Under the pieces are notes generated by a model. The model was not told the origin of the DNA and did no database searches. It was given only the letters and a program-made list of their open reading frames with translations. Made by a program: the position numbers and the translations under genes. This document shows positions 29,001-37,929 of a stretch of DNA of 64,000 nt, piece after piece; position 1 is the stretch's first letter; the number at the start of each line of letters is the position of its first letter. Source of the DNA: Clostridia bacterium (GTDB taxonomy: Bacteria > Bacillota > Clostridia > Christensenellales > Aristaeellaceae); NCBI GenBank assembly GCA_017410455.1, contig JAFQQT010000080.1, forward strand, positions 1 to 64,000, in the 5' to 3' direction.

Positions 29001-29456
29001 GCCAGCGTCGCACAGGGTGACAGCCGCAGCCTCCGCCGCAGCGGGTACGGTCAGCTCCGCCGCCTCGGCAAAGGGCAGGCCGCCATCCACCGCCAGGGCC
29101 AGCACGGTATCACCGGAGACGCCCGCCGGGTTCTGGCAGGTCAGGGTCAGCGCGTACAGGCCGCCCTTTTCCACCGTCAGGGGAATCAGCGCCGGCTCGG
29201 CAGCCGCGTCGCCTTCCGGTGCAAGCGCCGTCGCGTCGGCGGTATGCGTCAGGTCCTCGCCATCATAGGCGGACCAGACATAGCGCGCAGACGCATCCGC
29301 GTAGCTCATCACCACCCGGTCGCTCATGGACCAGGTGATCTCAGCGGGCGTCATGCCGTCGTTCTCCGTGCCGCAGCCGCGCAGAAGCACCAGCGCCAGA
29401 ATCAGCACGCAGACCAGTACGATCCCCGCAATCAGCTTTTTACGCAAGTTACACAC
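26007..29456 (-). CDS. Giant sugar-binding protein: N-terminal carbohydrate-binding-like domains fused to family 1 SBP
   Basis: 1149 residues, over twice the usual ~450. A hydrophobic N-terminal segment ([18 protein letters not shown]) ends in RGC, an imperfect lipobox, so it is either a lipoprotein or membrane anchored. Residues ~40-480 hold two or three beta-sandwich units with wording typical of carbohydrate-binding modules ([48 protein letters not shown]). Residues ~690-1149 are a solute-binding domain ([33 protein letters not shown]). GTG 29456 or TTG 29447 may start it; neither ribosome site is strong. It follows the GH43 gene by nine bases. The fusion suggests substrate capture at the surface before transfer to the permease. 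Confidence 0.8.
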   Translation of the reverse strand: MCNLRKKLIAGIVLVCVLILALVLLRGCGTENDGMTPAEITWSMSDRVVMSYADASARYVWSAYDGEDLTHTADATALAPEGDAAAEPALIPLTVEKGGLYALTLTCQNPAGVSGDTVLALAVDGGLPFAEAAELTVPAAAEAAAVTLCDAGGTPYLFSLGPGAHALSLTASAGGVQVTGVTLSSTLLPVYAGEPVAFEAQLNLVLDHSNEAIGMGEVTIEAPEDARYEIWLTYRNTADTTLPTEIAITIDGQSVCEELQRVKLNSLWVDDGVFSTDRYGNEIATTPYAADVTLEAGVSDSAGRTADPLLFELTAGTHTLSFDLQDGGCEITAVALKAPVAVPAYVPGDASGSNLIVIEAERIHSRNESSIRGAGEFNARLSPYSNDNRMINFLDGASFDEAGDMVTWLIEVPETGWYYLGAYYRQNARADFPTYIDVMIDGVIPSTAGQKVAFPYTTSFTTMQATGADGQPLTFYLEKGTHELSFRINAECMTPVYETIDVMLEDINAMSNEIKALMGGASADPYRDYKMDVNFPTLVPTLNSWAEDCSNMVAYISAYSDNGQGSAFSSMTLCADQLRRLAEEPENLPRRMSEFSTGSNSAARMLAQQLTDMANNDLSIDQIYLYQADAKLPDKVGFLENTWAGVLRFFTSFTSQDYAAGSANDTVWVDPETGEEHVVIQVWVGRSRQYVELIQQMADTDFYEETGIRVNLSLMPDANKLVLANAAGTAPDAVLGLQYVVPSYLNIRGALYDLTQIDDIVNEDGSVTPGFGAVAQRFSSGLFIPYILKDGVYAMPETVNFWVMFYRTDILESLNIEVPNSMDEVKLILPELQRRSMNFYYPTAGMSGMKVFPGTLPLILQAGGSIYSETVSDTTLDSEVSLQGFREMTELFTIYNMPTDVPSPGFYQQFRDGTLPIGIADLATYNLLLNAAPELDGLWDIALFPGLEQKDENGNTILDENGDPVVARWTTGGAETMAIMTAAVDHGNVEASWRFLEWWSRAETQSRFGNLLQSTYGSEYIWPTANTEAFAQLPLRASHKDVIIGQMEWMTEAPWVLGTYMLERELSNAFISVTADGVEARRAMDTAVKRINRETFRKLEEFGYYSNGEMLEELATPDVQVIYDVIEAYNSTHAPATDAGNTTEGGTAE

Positions 29457-29465
29457 CCCACTTCA

Positions 29466-30911
29466 TTAGTCCTGATTCAGACCGCGAACCGCCCAGAGCG
29501 AAGCTCCCGATTCGTCGATCGCAGAAATGCAGCTTGCCCAGTTCTTCTGGCCCGCCTCCAGCGCGGTATGCATCACGCCGGTGTAGTTCAGGCCATCCAG
29601 GGTCAGGGTCACGTTCACGCCATCGGCGCAGGCCCACGTGCCGGTCAAGTCGCCGGTGACGGTGCCGTCAGCGTTCAGCATGATGACCTGGGATTCGTGC
29701 TCCACCGTGTTGATGTCGCGGCCGTGGAGCAGCACCTTGTATTCGCCGCACATCGCATCAGCCGCCACAGGCTGCGGGGTCTCGCCCGCATAGCGCATGG
29801 GGCTGATCACCGGCCAGCCATCCGCGGTCATGTACATCTGGTGCACGCGGACGGAGAAGCTCTCGCCGGTGTTGGCAAAGCGGGTGTGGAAGACGATGAA
29901 GTAACGGCCCGTTTCTTCATCATAATAAGCGCTGTTGTGGCCCGGGCTGCGGAAGGCCTGGGTGAACTTGTTCTTGTCCCGGGACAGGGGCAGGAACTCG
30001 TAGCCGCCCATGAGCTTGACGCCATAGGGCTCGTAATCGGGGTCGTTGAAGAAGGTGCCGTTGCGGCCCTTGCACAGGGTCATGTCCTGGCCCAGCGCGT
30101 CCTCATAGGGGCCGTCGGGGTTCTTCGAGCGGCAGACGCGGATGTTGTAGCCGTCGTTGGCATTCAGACCGCCAAAGGAGAGGAACAGGTAGTAGTAATC
30201 CGTGTCAGGGCTGTACATGATGTAGGGGCCCTCAATGCGGCTGTGGTTGCCGCCCAGGAGCTTCGTGCCGTAAACGGACTGCCCCGGCAGGATCAGGCCG
30301 GTGTTCACATCCATCTCCAGGATGTAGATGCCGCCGGAGTAGCTGCCGTAGACCATCCACAGCCTGCCCTCCTTGTCATAGAAGGTGCAGGGATCCACCA
30401 CATTGGGCAGGATGTTGGCGTTGTAGCCGCTGTAGCCGGACTTGAGGAGGATGCCGCCATTGACATAGGGTCCCTCAGGCTTGTCCGCATAGGCAATGCC
30501 CAGCATGGACAGCGGGCAGGAGCCCTCGCAGGTGCAGTAGTACATGGCATAGCGGCCATCGGCCAGCTGCACCACGTCCGGCGCCCAGAAGGTAGTCGTC
30601 TTCGCGTAGGAGAGCGCCTCCTGCATCTGCGTCTGCACATCCTCCACCAGCGTGCAGCCGCTGTTGGATGCGTCGCGGGAGATCAGCTCCCACTTGATCA
30701 GATCCGCACTGCGGGCCGCGGCCATGTGGCTGCCGTAGATGTAGTAGTAGCCGTCATCCGCCTTGATGATGGAGGGATCGTGCACCGATACATCGCGCCA
30801 CTTGGGCACGGGCAGCTCCGTATTGGGGACAACTTCCGCCTCCCCCATCGCCCACGCAGGCAGGCACAGGGCAATGAACAGCAGTGCACTGATGATCCGC
30901 TTGATCTTCAT
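29466..30911 (-). CDS. Secreted GH43 arabinanase/arabinofuranosidase
   Basis: 481 residues, signal peptide MKIKRIISALLFIALCLPAWA, then a five-bladed GH43 propeller and a C-terminal beta domain (~385-481, NADGTVTGDLTGTW). The catalytic triad is visible: base Asp45 in VHDPSII, Asp173 in NVVDPCTFYD and acid Glu227 in RIEGPYIMY. GGAGGAG just before 30917 fits the ATG at 30911; longer frames overrun the promoter at 30990-31018. It heads a minus-strand run of nine genes ending at 16056. Arabinan endo- or exo-action is likely; subfamily and linkage are not decided here. Confidence 0.9.
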   Translation of the reverse strand: MKIKRIISALLFIALCLPAWAMGEAEVVPNTELPVPKWRDVSVHDPSIIKADDGYYYIYGSHMAAARSADLIKWELISRDASNSGCTLVEDVQTQMQEALSYAKTTTFWAPDVVQLADGRYAMYYCTCEGSCPLSMLGIAYADKPEGPYVNGGILLKSGYSGYNANILPNVVDPCTFYDKEGRLWMVYGSYSGGIYILEMDVNTGLILPGQSVYGTKLLGGNHSRIEGPYIMYSPDTDYYYLFLSFGGLNANDGYNIRVCRSKNPDGPYEDALGQDMTLCKGRNGTFFNDPDYEPYGVKLMGGYEFLPLSRDKNKFTQAFRSPGHNSAYYDEETGRYFIVFHTRFANTGESFSVRVHQMYMTADGWPVISPMRYAGETPQPVAADAMCGEYKVLLHGRDINTVEHESQVIMLNADGTVTGDLTGTWACADGVNVTLTLDGLNYTGVMHTALEAGQKNWASCISAIDESGASLWAVRGLNQD

Positions 30912-30989
30912 AGGCATCTCCTCCGAAAAAAATATCCGAAAGTCAAGCCCTTCGGATTCGGTGATTTTCAACAAAAGATTACTATCAAT

Positions 30990-31018
30990 AATATACTTGC
31001 ACATCCACATCTTGTCAA
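30990..31018 (-). promoter_or_regulatory. Promoter of the GH43-importer operon
   Basis: On the minus strand TTGACA (31013-31018), 17-bp spacer, TATATT (30990-30995), about 79 bp before the GH43 start. Confidence 0.85.
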
Positions 31019-31029
31019 GTCATTTGTGG

Positions 31030-31047
31030 AAATAACACCTGTTATTT
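31030..31047. promoter_or_regulatory. Candidate operator AAATAAC-N4-GTTATTT
   Basis: Perfect 7-bp arms with a 4-bp spacer, 12 bp upstream of the -35 box of the GH43 operon in the divergent GH43/GH27 gap. An 8-bp palindrome GTGTACAC follows at 31057-31064. The rest of this 352-bp gap shows no gene. Confidence 0.5.
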
Positions 31048-31263
31048 GTTCATTTCGTGTACACAATTTGTATTTTTGCTCATTTTTTGCTCTGCAACCG
31101 CCACTTCTCATTTCGTGCCTCCCTTCGGCCCATTTTGTGCACTTTCAACAAAACACCCTGCCATCGCCCCGGCAGGACAGAATATTCGCCGCCGTGGCAG
31201 GAATCCGCCGCCCGTTGGGAGAAGTCTACAGTAACCATTCGCACACGCAAGGAGGCACCCCCC

Positions 31264-32448
31264 ATGATCGCACAGCGTCCCCCGATGGGCTGGAATTCCT
31301 GGAACACTTTCGGCTGGAAGATCAACGACGAGCTGATCCGCCAGATGGCCGACTACATGGTGGCCGAGGGCTACCGCGACGCAGGCTACGAGTACCTGGT
31401 CATCGACGACTGCTGGAGCCTGAAGCAGCGCGGCGCAGACGGCCGGATCGTCCCCGACCCGGAGAAGTTCCCCCATGGCATGAAGGCCGTGGCGGATTAC
31501 GTCCACAGCAAGGGCCTCAAATTCGGCATGTACTCCTGCGCCGGCGCGCGCACCTGCGCGGGCTACCCCGGCAGCTACGACCACGAGTTCGTCGACGCGC
31601 AGACCTTCGCGGATTGGGGCGTGGACTTCCTCAAGTACGACTACTGCAACTTCCCGGCCTCCGGCGACTGCAAGGCACGGTACCTCACCATGTCCATGGC
31701 GCTGAAGGCCACGGGGCGCGAGATCCTCTTCTCCGCCTGCAACTGGGGCCAGCAGGACCCTGGAACGTGGATGCGTCAAATTGGCGCCCACATGTACCGC
31801 TCCACCGGCGACATCTTCGACAACTTCCGCTCATTCACCGACATCGCCAAGTCCCAGCTGGACAAGCTGTGCATGTCCGGCCCCTGCTGCTTCAACGACA
31901 TGGACATGCTGACCGTGGGCATGTGCGGCAACGGCAACGTGGGCATCGGCAAGGTCTGCACCTACGAGGAGTACCGGCTGCAGTTCACGCTGTGGTGCCT
32001 GTGCGGCGTGCCGCTGATGATGGGCGCCGACCTGCGCAAGCTGGCCCCGGAATACAAGGCCCTGATGCAGCATCCGGACCTCCTGCGCATCAATCAGGAT
32101 ATCGAGTGCCGCGCGCCCTATGTCGTGCGCCGTGACTCCGTGTGCGTGGGCAACCCCGATCCCCAGCCCGGCGAACCCCACTGGAAGCACATCCCGGACA
32201 GCGCCTTTGTGCTCCTGCGCTGCCTGTCGGACAACGAGTTTGCCCTCTTCTTTGCCAACACCGCCGACCAGGGCGCGGAGGTACACGTCGAATTGGCCGA
32301 CCTGGGCCTGCCCGCCACCGGCGGCGTGCGGCTGCAGATGCGCGACGTCTTCACCGGCGAGGTACACGAGAAGGTCGCCGACTCCTTCCACCCTCACATC
32401 GAGGGGCACGACTGCAAGATGTACCTGTGCAGGCTGGAGAAAGAGTAA
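31264..32448 (+). CDS. GH27 alpha-galactosidase
   Basis: 394 residues, cytosolic (no signal peptide), removing alpha-galactose from oligosaccharides such as galactomannan or raffinose-type sugars. The N-terminus PPMGWNSWNTFG is the GH27 hallmark. The nucleophile Asp126 is in DFLKYDYCN and the acid/base Asp214 in CFNDMDML. The last ~80 residues form the C-terminal beta domain. AAGGAGG at 31249-31255 fixes ATG 31264. It is divergent from the GH43 operon and may share its control region. Some GH27 enzymes act on beta-L-arabinopyranose, which would suit this arabinan locus; the sequence alone does not decide. Confidence 0.93.
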   Translation: MIAQRPPMGWNSWNTFGWKINDELIRQMADYMVAEGYRDAGYEYLVIDDCWSLKQRGADGRIVPDPEKFPHGMKAVADYVHSKGLKFGMYSCAGARTCAGYPGSYDHEFVDAQTFADWGVDFLKYDYCNFPASGDCKARYLTMSMALKATGREILFSACNWGQQDPGTWMRQIGAHMYRSTGDIFDNFRSFTDIAKSQLDKLCMSGPCCFNDMDMLTVGMCGNGNVGIGKVCTYEEYRLQFTLWCLCGVPLMMGADLRKLAPEYKALMQHPDLLRINQDIECRAPYVVRRDSVCVGNPDPQPGEPHWKHIPDSAFVLLRCLSDNEFALFFANTADQGAEVHVELADLGLPATGGVRLQMRDVFTGEVHEKVADSFHPHIEGHDCKMYLCRLEKE

Positions 32449-32480
32449 AGCAACGCCCCCGCCGCAACACAAGACAAATA

Positions 32481-32518
32481 GGAAGGACGCTGCCCCAATG
32501 CCGGAGCAGCGTCCTTTC
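32481..32518. terminator. Bidirectional terminator between GH27 and htpG
   Basis: Stem GGAAGGACGCTGC (32481-32493) / GCAGCGTCCTTTC (32506-32518), twelve of thirteen pairs, between convergent genes. Confidence 0.8.
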
Positions 32519-32527
32519 TGTATGCAA

Positions 32528-34426
32528 TTACTTGGTCGCCGCCATGGCCACCAGCTTCTGGCTGCGGGCGATGAAGGCGGTGATCTCCTCGGCCTCCAGG
32601 GGGCCAGCGCTCATGCGGGCCAGGTCGTAGAGCTGCTGGCACAGGAGCTGGGTCGTCTCGTCCTCTGCATCGCGCTCCGCCAGCGCCTGCACGGTGCTAT
32701 TCCGGCGGTTAAGCACCAGGGTGTAGCGGTCGGGCAGGCGGAAGTCCTGGCCGTACATGCGGTACATCTCCTTCATGCGGCGCATCTGCTCGTCCTCGGT
32801 GACGATGGCGGGGAGCTCCGCGTCCGCCAGCGCGGCCAGCTCCACGGGCATCTCCGCCTGGCCGATGGCCTTGCGGAACATCTCTGCCAGCGTCGCCTGA
32901 TTCAGGCTCATGCCCTCTTCGCTCTCCGCGGTCAGGCCGGATACATCCGCGTCCACGCGGGCGAAGGTCACGCCATCCTCCCCGGCATTGTACTCCATGA
33001 AGGACAGGAAGTTGCCGTCAATCAGGTGATCCAGCACCGCCACGTCGATGCCGCGGCCGGTGTACATCGCCACGCTGGCCGCCTGACGCCTGGCGTCGTT
33101 GGTGTAGTAGACCTTCTTTTCGGCCTTCTCGCCGTTGGCTTCCTGGTACTCCGTCAGGGTCACATGGCGGTCATCGGTGAGCTTGAGCAGCAGCGCCTTC
33201 TTCACCTGCTCGAAGAACTTCTGATCCTTCATGCAGCCGAACTTGACAAAGGGGTGGATGTCCTCCCAGTACTTCTCGTAATCCGCGCGCTCGGTGTTGA
33301 AGAGGCTGAGGAGCTTGTCCGCCACCTTTTTGGTGATGTGGGCGGAGAGCTTCTTCACCGTGCCGTCGTTCTGCAGGAAGGAGCGGCTGACGTTCAGCGG
33401 CAGGTCGGGGCAGTCGATCACGCCCTTGAGGAGCATCAGGAACTCCGGGATGACCTCCTTGACGTTATCCGCCACGAAGACCTGACCGGCGAAGAGTTTC
33501 ACCTGACCCTCGTTGCTGCCGAAATCGTTGCGCAGGCGGGGGAAGTACAGGATGCCCTTGAGGTTGAAGGGATAATCCACGTTCAGGTGCACCCAGAACA
33601 GCGGCTCCTCCCAGCCGAAAAGCTTGCGGTAGAGCGCCAGGTACTCCTCCTCCGTGCAGTCGGAGGGCTTTTTGAGCCACAGGGGCTTCGTTTCGTTGAT
33701 GAGGGCGGGCATGGGCTCCTCGATGACCTTGCGCATCACGGGCGTGCCGTCCTCGTTGGTCTCACCCTCCACCGGCTCCTCGCGCTCCACGGGCTGGGCG
33801 CAGGCGTCGAAGAGGTACACCGGCTGCGCCATGAAGCCGCAGTAGCGGGTCAGCACCTCGCGCACGCGGGCCACTTCGAGGAATTCCTTCGCGTCCTCGC
33901 TGATGTGCAGGATGATGTCCGTACCGTGGCTGTCGCGCTCGCCCGCGCCCAGCTCGAAGGACATGCCGTCCTCGGAGGCCCAGTGCACGGCTTCCGCCCC
34001 CGCCTCGCTGGACAGGGTGACGATCTCCACCTTGTTCGACACCATGAACACGCTGTAGAAGCCCAGGCCGAAGTGGCCGATGATGCTGTCGCCCTCGCCC
34101 TTCTTCCCGTCGCCCTCCAGCTGCTTCATGAACTCCGTCGCGCCGGAGAACGCCACCTGGTTGATGTAGCGGCGCACCTCGTCGGCGGTCATGCCGATGC
34201 CGGTGTCGGAGATGGTGATGGTCTTCTCGTCCTTGTCCACGGTGACCATGACCTGCATGGCCTCGTCCTGGCCGTGCTTCATGCGGTGCTTCGCGATCGC
34301 GTCGCAGGCGTTGGACACCACCTCGCGCAGGAAGATGTCCTGATCGGAATACAGCCAGCGCTTGATGACGGGCATAATATTCTGGGCGTCGATGGATACG
34401 GAGCCGCGCTCCATATGGATTGCCAT
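32528..34426 (-). CDS. htpG: Hsp90-family chaperone HtpG
   Basis: ATP-dependent cytosolic chaperone of 632 residues, the usual length. The N-terminal ATPase domain has FLREVVSNACDAI, TISDTGIGMTADEV and IGHFGLGFYSVFMV; the middle domain has NVSRSFLQND. ATG 34426 is preceded by AAGGAGG at 34433-34440; the upstream in-frame extension is rejected. A perfect CIRCE element lies upstream with a TTGCAA-17-TACAAT promoter, so HrcA control is expected, which differs from Bacillus subtilis where htpG is not in the CIRCE regulon. Confidence 0.97.
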   Translation of the reverse strand: MAIHMERGSVSIDAQNIMPVIKRWLYSDQDIFLREVVSNACDAIAKHRMKHGQDEAMQVMVTVDKDEKTITISDTGIGMTADEVRRYINQVAFSGATEFMKQLEGDGKKGEGDSIIGHFGLGFYSVFMVSNKVEIVTLSSEAGAEAVHWASEDGMSFELGAGERDSHGTDIILHISEDAKEFLEVARVREVLTRYCGFMAQPVYLFDACAQPVEREEPVEGETNEDGTPVMRKVIEEPMPALINETKPLWLKKPSDCTEEEYLALYRKLFGWEEPLFWVHLNVDYPFNLKGILYFPRLRNDFGSNEGQVKLFAGQVFVADNVKEVIPEFLMLLKGVIDCPDLPLNVSRSFLQNDGTVKKLSAHITKKVADKLLSLFNTERADYEKYWEDIHPFVKFGCMKDQKFFEQVKKALLLKLTDDRHVTLTEYQEANGEKAEKKVYYTNDARRQAASVAMYTGRGIDVAVLDHLIDGNFLSFMEYNAGEDGVTFARVDADVSGLTAESEEGMSLNQATLAEMFRKAIGQAEMPVELAALADAELPAIVTEDEQMRRMKEMYRMYGQDFRLPDRYTLVLNRRNSTVQALAERDAEDETTQLLCQQLYDLARMSAGPLEAEEITAFIARSQKLVAMAATK

Positions 34427-34486
34427 AAGATAACCTCCTTGACTTTCACGACAGTTCTTCATGCGGAACTAAGCGTTCCGGATTGT

Positions 34487-34515
34487 ATTGTAGCACTACT
34501 GACAACGAATTGCAA
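34487..34515 (-). promoter_or_regulatory. htpG promoter
   Basis: On the minus strand TTGCAA (34510-34515), 17-bp spacer, TACAAT (34487-34492). Confidence 0.75.
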
Positions 34516-34522
34516 GAGGAAA

Positions 34523-34549
34523 TTAGCACTCATCATCCGAGAGTGCTAA
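34523..34549. promoter_or_regulatory. CIRCE element (HrcA operator)
   Basis: Perfect TTAGCACTC-N9-GAGTGCTAA. It is 8 bp upstream of the htpG -35 box and about 140 bp before the divergent ECF sigma gene. Confidence 0.97.
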
Positions 34550-34686
34550 CAAAATTTCATGCGAAGGTGCTCGCATTCCCCACAACTTTATGGTAGAATA
34601 TTTCCGCAGGGCGGGAACAAATCCGTCCGCCTGATCGTCTGACTGAGTGAGACAGACTTCACCCTTTGCGAAAGCGAGGAAGCGAT

Positions 34687-35289
34687 ATGATCGATGACAT
34701 CACCCTGCGCCGGGCGCAGAAGGGCGATGCACGGGCCTTCGAGCGCCTTGTGACGCCCCACGAGCAGACCGTGTGGCGGGTCTGCTGGCACTACACCCAT
34801 CACCCCGAGGATGCCGCCGACTGCCTGCAGGATACCATGCTCAAGGCCTGGCGCGCCATCAGGCAGTACCGGGGCGACTGCGCGCTGGAGACATGGCTGT
34901 ACCGCATCGCGGCCACCGTCTGCGTGGACTTCCTGCGCCGGAAGAAGCGTCTTCCGCAAACCGAATCGGCGGATGAGATGGCCGAGGCGGGCATCCAGCC
35001 CATCGACGCCTCCCCCACCCCGGACGAGGCCGCCCTGACCGCCGAATCCGGCGAGCAGCTGCGCCAGGCCATCGACAGCCTGCCCGCCGACATGCGCACC
35101 GCGCTGGTGCTCTACGCGCTGGAGGGCCAGCCCTACGAGGCCATCGCGGAGATCACCCGCACCTCCATCGGCACGGTGAAGAGCCGCATCAACCGCGCAC
35201 GGCAGAAGATCGCAAATTTCCTTGCCGGCGGGAACAATTCCCCCGCACCATCGTCTGACAGAGTGAAAGGAGGACGCAAGCATGCATAA
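34687..35289 (+). CDS. ECF-type RNA polymerase sigma factor
   Basis: 200 residues. Region 2 has CLQDTMLKAWRAIRQYRG and ETWLYRIAATVCVDFLRRKK; region 4 has LYALEGQPYEAIAEITRTSIGTVKSRINRARQK-like wording (split motif). ATG 34687 follows GAGGAA. The end overlaps the next gene by eight bases. A TAGAAT box at 34594-34599 may belong to its promoter, but the -35 is not convincing, as expected if it is autoregulated. It probably responds to an envelope signal, judging by its partners. Confidence 0.92.
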   Translation: MIDDITLRRAQKGDARAFERLVTPHEQTVWRVCWHYTHHPEDAADCLQDTMLKAWRAIRQYRGDCALETWLYRIAATVCVDFLRRKKRLPQTESADEMAEAGIQPIDASPTPDEAALTAESGEQLRQAIDSLPADMRTALVLYALEGQPYEAIAEITRTSIGTVKSRINRARQKIANFLAGGNNSPAPSSDRVKGGRKHA

Positions 35290-36418
35290 CATCGACGAAA
35301 ACGAAGTCCTCCGGGACGCGCTGTCCGGGCTGAATGAGGACGTTCCCCCCATGCCGGAGGGGCTCCACGCCGCCTGGATGCAGAAAGTGGAGGACGATAT
35401 GGAAGAAAAGCGCACCGAGAAGACCCTCAATCGCAAGGCCCTGACCCGTTTCCTGTCCGTCGCCGCCGCCCTGGTGTTCGTGGTGGGCGGAACGCTCCTG
35501 ACCCGGGACGACCTGGCCCCGACCTCGGACAGCCTGGCCTACCAGAACGTGAAGAGCGAGAACGGCGCCGCGTACGCCCGCACCACCAGCGAGTGGGAGG
35601 ATGCGCTGGATGACTACGCCTTCACCGAGGGTGCTGCGGCAGACGCGGGCGGCGGCATGGTCTACGGCGCCCGCACCATGATGGACGAACCCGTAGAGGA
35701 GGAAGCCGCCGCCGAGGCCATCGACACGGCCGCCACGGAGAAGAAGATCATCCGCACCGCCACGCTGACCCTCTACTCCCAGGAGTATGACGCGAGCCTG
35801 GCCACCCTGCGCGGCCTGTGCGAGGGCAGCGGCGGCTGGATCGAGTCCAGCTCCGAGAGCACCAACACCCGCACCGGGCTGCGCTCCGCCTACCTGACGC
35901 TGCGCATCCCGCAATCCGCCCTGGACGGCTACCTCTCCGGCACCGAGGGCTGCGGGCGCGTCACCTACCGGTATGAATCCGCCGAGGACGTGACGGCCTC
36001 CTATCAGGACACCCGGACCCGCCTCGACACCCAGCTGGCCCTGATGGAGCGCCTGCAGGCACTGATCACCGAGTCCGCCGACCTGTCTGACCTCCTGGCC
36101 CTGGAGGCGCAGATCGCCGACACCCAGTACCAGATCGACCGGCTGCAGACCTCGCTGAACAACACCGATCGCCAGGTGAGCTACTCCACCGTGACCATCA
36201 GCCTCTATGAGGAGACCGCCCCCGCGCTGACGGATACCACCGTGTCCCTGGGCGAGCGCATCACAGCGGCGCTGTCCACCGGCTTCACCGCCCTGGGGGA
36301 CTTCCTGCAGGATATGCTGGTGTTCCTCGTCGCCGCGCTGCCCTTCATCGGCATTGTGGCGGTCGTGGCCATCATCGTTGTCATCATCCGCAGGCTGAAA
36401 AGGAGGAACCTGAAATGA
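35282..36418 (+). CDS. DUF4349 membrane protein, likely anti-sigma partner
   Basis: 378 residues. A short cytosolic N-terminus (~60 residues, PMPEGLHAAWMQKVEDDMEEK) precedes a membrane span (FLSVAAALVFVVGGTLL), then an extracytoplasmic DUF4349 domain (~155-315) with a coiled coil (LMERLQALITESADLSDLLALEAQIADTQ in part), a second span near 345-365 and a basic tail RRLKRRNLK. The N-terminus lacks the HxxxCxxC zinc site of classic anti-sigmas. Overlap with the sigma gene suggests it holds the sigma factor at the membrane, which is inference. Confidence 0.8.
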   Translation: MHNIDENEVLRDALSGLNEDVPPMPEGLHAAWMQKVEDDMEEKRTEKTLNRKALTRFLSVAAALVFVVGGTLLTRDDLAPTSDSLAYQNVKSENGAAYARTTSEWEDALDDYAFTEGAAADAGGGMVYGARTMMDEPVEEEAAAEAIDTAATEKKIIRTATLTLYSQEYDASLATLRGLCEGSGGWIESSSESTNTRTGLRSAYLTLRIPQSALDGYLSGTEGCGRVTYRYESAEDVTASYQDTRTRLDTQLALMERLQALITESADLSDLLALEAQIADTQYQIDRLQTSLNNTDRQVSYSTVTISLYEETAPALTDTTVSLGERITAALSTGFTALGDFLQDMLVFLVAALPFIGIVAVVAIIVVIIRRLKRRNLK

Positions 36419-37113
36419 AGAAGCTCATCGCCCTGACCCTGGCGCTCGTGCTGCTGGCCCTGCCCGCGCTGGCGGAGACCATTCCTGCGGCAGACAACGC
36501 GACCCTGACCGTCACCGGCAGCGCATCGGTGACCCTCAAGGCGGATTACGCGCAGGTCTCCGTGGGCGTCTCCACCCGTGCCGTCACCGTGGCCGAGGCC
36601 ACCGCCCAGAACGGCGAGGCCATCCGCAGCGTCATCGCGGCCCTGACGGAAGCCGGCATCCCCGAGAGTGACATCGCCACCAGCAGCTACTCCGTCTACG
36701 CCGAGTACGATTACCAGACCGGCGAGGCCGTGCTGGCGGGTTACAACGTGACCAACCAGCTGACCGTCATCATCCGCGACATGGACCACATCGGCGCGAC
36801 CCTGGACAAGGCCACCGCCGCCGGGGCCAACAACATCTACAACGTGCAGTTCTGCTCCACCCAGTCCGCCGCCGCCCAGGACGAGGCGCTGGTCTACGCC
36901 GTGCAGGATGCGCTGCGCAAGGGGCAGCTGCTGGCCGGAGCGGCAGGGCTGCAGGTGGGCGGCATCCTCTCCATCGCCGAGAGCACCTCCGGCTACTACA
37001 CCGTCGCCACCACCTACAAGGCCAGCGGCACGGCCGACGCCGTCAGCAACGTGATCCTGCCGGACGACCTGTCCATCAGCGCCAGCGTGACGGTCACCTT
37101 CGAGCTGAAGTGA
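36415..37113 (+). CDS. Secreted SIMPL-domain (DUF541) protein
   Basis: 232 residues with signal peptide MKKLIALTLALVLLALPALA and one SIMPL domain: TLTVTGSASVTLKADYAQVSVGV, then IPESDIATSSYSVYAEYDY and a C-terminal SVTVTFELK strand, all typical. The ATGA overlap with the DUF4349 gene makes it the third gene of the sigma operon. SIMPL proteins are periplasmic or surface proteins of unclear role, sometimes tied to envelope stress. Confidence 0.9.
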   Translation: MKKLIALTLALVLLALPALAETIPAADNATLTVTGSASVTLKADYAQVSVGVSTRAVTVAEATAQNGEAIRSVIAALTEAGIPESDIATSSYSVYAEYDYQTGEAVLAGYNVTNQLTVIIRDMDHIGATLDKATAAGANNIYNVQFCSTQSAAAQDEALVYAVQDALRKGQLLAGAAGLQVGGILSIAESTSGYYTVATTYKASGTADAVSNVILPDDLSISASVTVTFELK

Positions 37114-37124
37114 TCCCACACATG

Positions 37125-37154
37125 AAAAGCCCCGCAAGCACATGCCTGCGGGGC
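37125..37154 (-). terminator. Terminator of the amino-acid ABC operon
   Basis: Eight-bp perfect stem GCCCCGCA (37129-37136) / TGCGGGGC (37147-37154), followed on the minus strand by TTTT. It may also stop the convergent SIMPL operon. Confidence 0.8.
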
Positions 37155-37167
37155 CATTTCTATGCAC

Positions 37168-37929
37168 TTACTTGAGCACCTTGCGCAGGAAGTCCTGCGT
37201 GCGGGGCTGCTGGGGATCGTCCAGCACCGCCTCGGGGGTACCCTGCTCGACGATGTAGCCGCCGTCCATGAAGATGACATGGTCGGCCACGGAGCGGGCA
37301 AAGCCGATCTCGTGGGTCACGACCACCATGGTCATGCCCTCCTTGGCCAGGTCGGTCATAACGGTCAGCACCTCGCCCACCATCTCGGGGTCCAGGGCGG
37401 AGGTGGGCTCGTCAAAGAGCATCACCTTGGGCTCCATGGCCAGGGCGCGGACAATGGCAATACGCTGCTGCTGGCCGCCAGAAAGCTGGCGGGGGAAGGC
37501 CTTGGCCTTCTCCTCCAGGCCAACACGACGAAGCAGCTGCATCGCCCGTTCCTCCGCCTCCTCCTTGCCCACGCCCTTGAGGAGCGTGGGACCCAGGGTG
37601 ATGTTCTTGAGGATGGACAGGTGGGGGAAGAGGTTGAACTGCTGGAACACCATGCCCATCTGCTGACGAACCTTGTTGATGTTGCAGCGGGGATCGGTGA
37701 TTTCCTCGCCCTCAAAGACAATGGAACCGCCGGTGGGCTGCTCCAGGAGGTTCAGGCACCGCAGGAAGGTGGTCTTGCCGGAGCCGGAGGGGCCCAGCAG
37801 AACGACCTTCTCGCCGGGGGTGATGTCCTGATCGACGCCGCGCAGCACATGCAGGTCGCCGAAGGACTTCTGCAGGCCGCGCACAGAAATCAGCGGCTGC
37901 AGGGAATCGTTCTTCTTATCGTGCATCAC
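37168..37929 (-). CDS. Polar amino-acid ABC transporter ATP-binding protein
   Basis: 253 residues. Walker [10 protein letters not shown], signature LSGGQQQR, Walker [20 protein letters not shown] and [18 protein letters not shown] and NLFPHLS are typical of the GlnQ/HisP group. Start is GTG 37929, ten bases from AAGGAGG (37940-37946); the ATG right after it is also possible. It overlaps the permease gene by 14 bases and is last in a binding protein-permease-ATPase operon. Confidence 0.93.
   Translation of the reverse strand: MMHDKKNDSLQPLISVRGLQKSFGDLHVLRGVDQDITPGEKVVLLGPSGSGKTTFLRCLNLLEQPTGGSIVFEGEEITDPRCNINKVRQQMGMVFQQFNLFPHLSILKNITLGPTLLKGVGKEEAEERAMQLLRRVGLEEKAKAFPRQLSGGQQQRIAIVRALAMEPKVMLFDEPTSALDPEMVGEVLTVMTDLAKEGMTMVVVTHEIGFARSVADHVIFMDGGYIVEQGTPEAVLDDPQQPRTQDFLRKVLK

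Noticed and set aside
26058..32135. A 2025-codon open frame on the plus strand
   Set aside because: It is antisense to the receptor and GH43 genes, has Ala/Gly/His/Val-rich wording with no domain, and arises from high third-position GC of the minus-strand genes.
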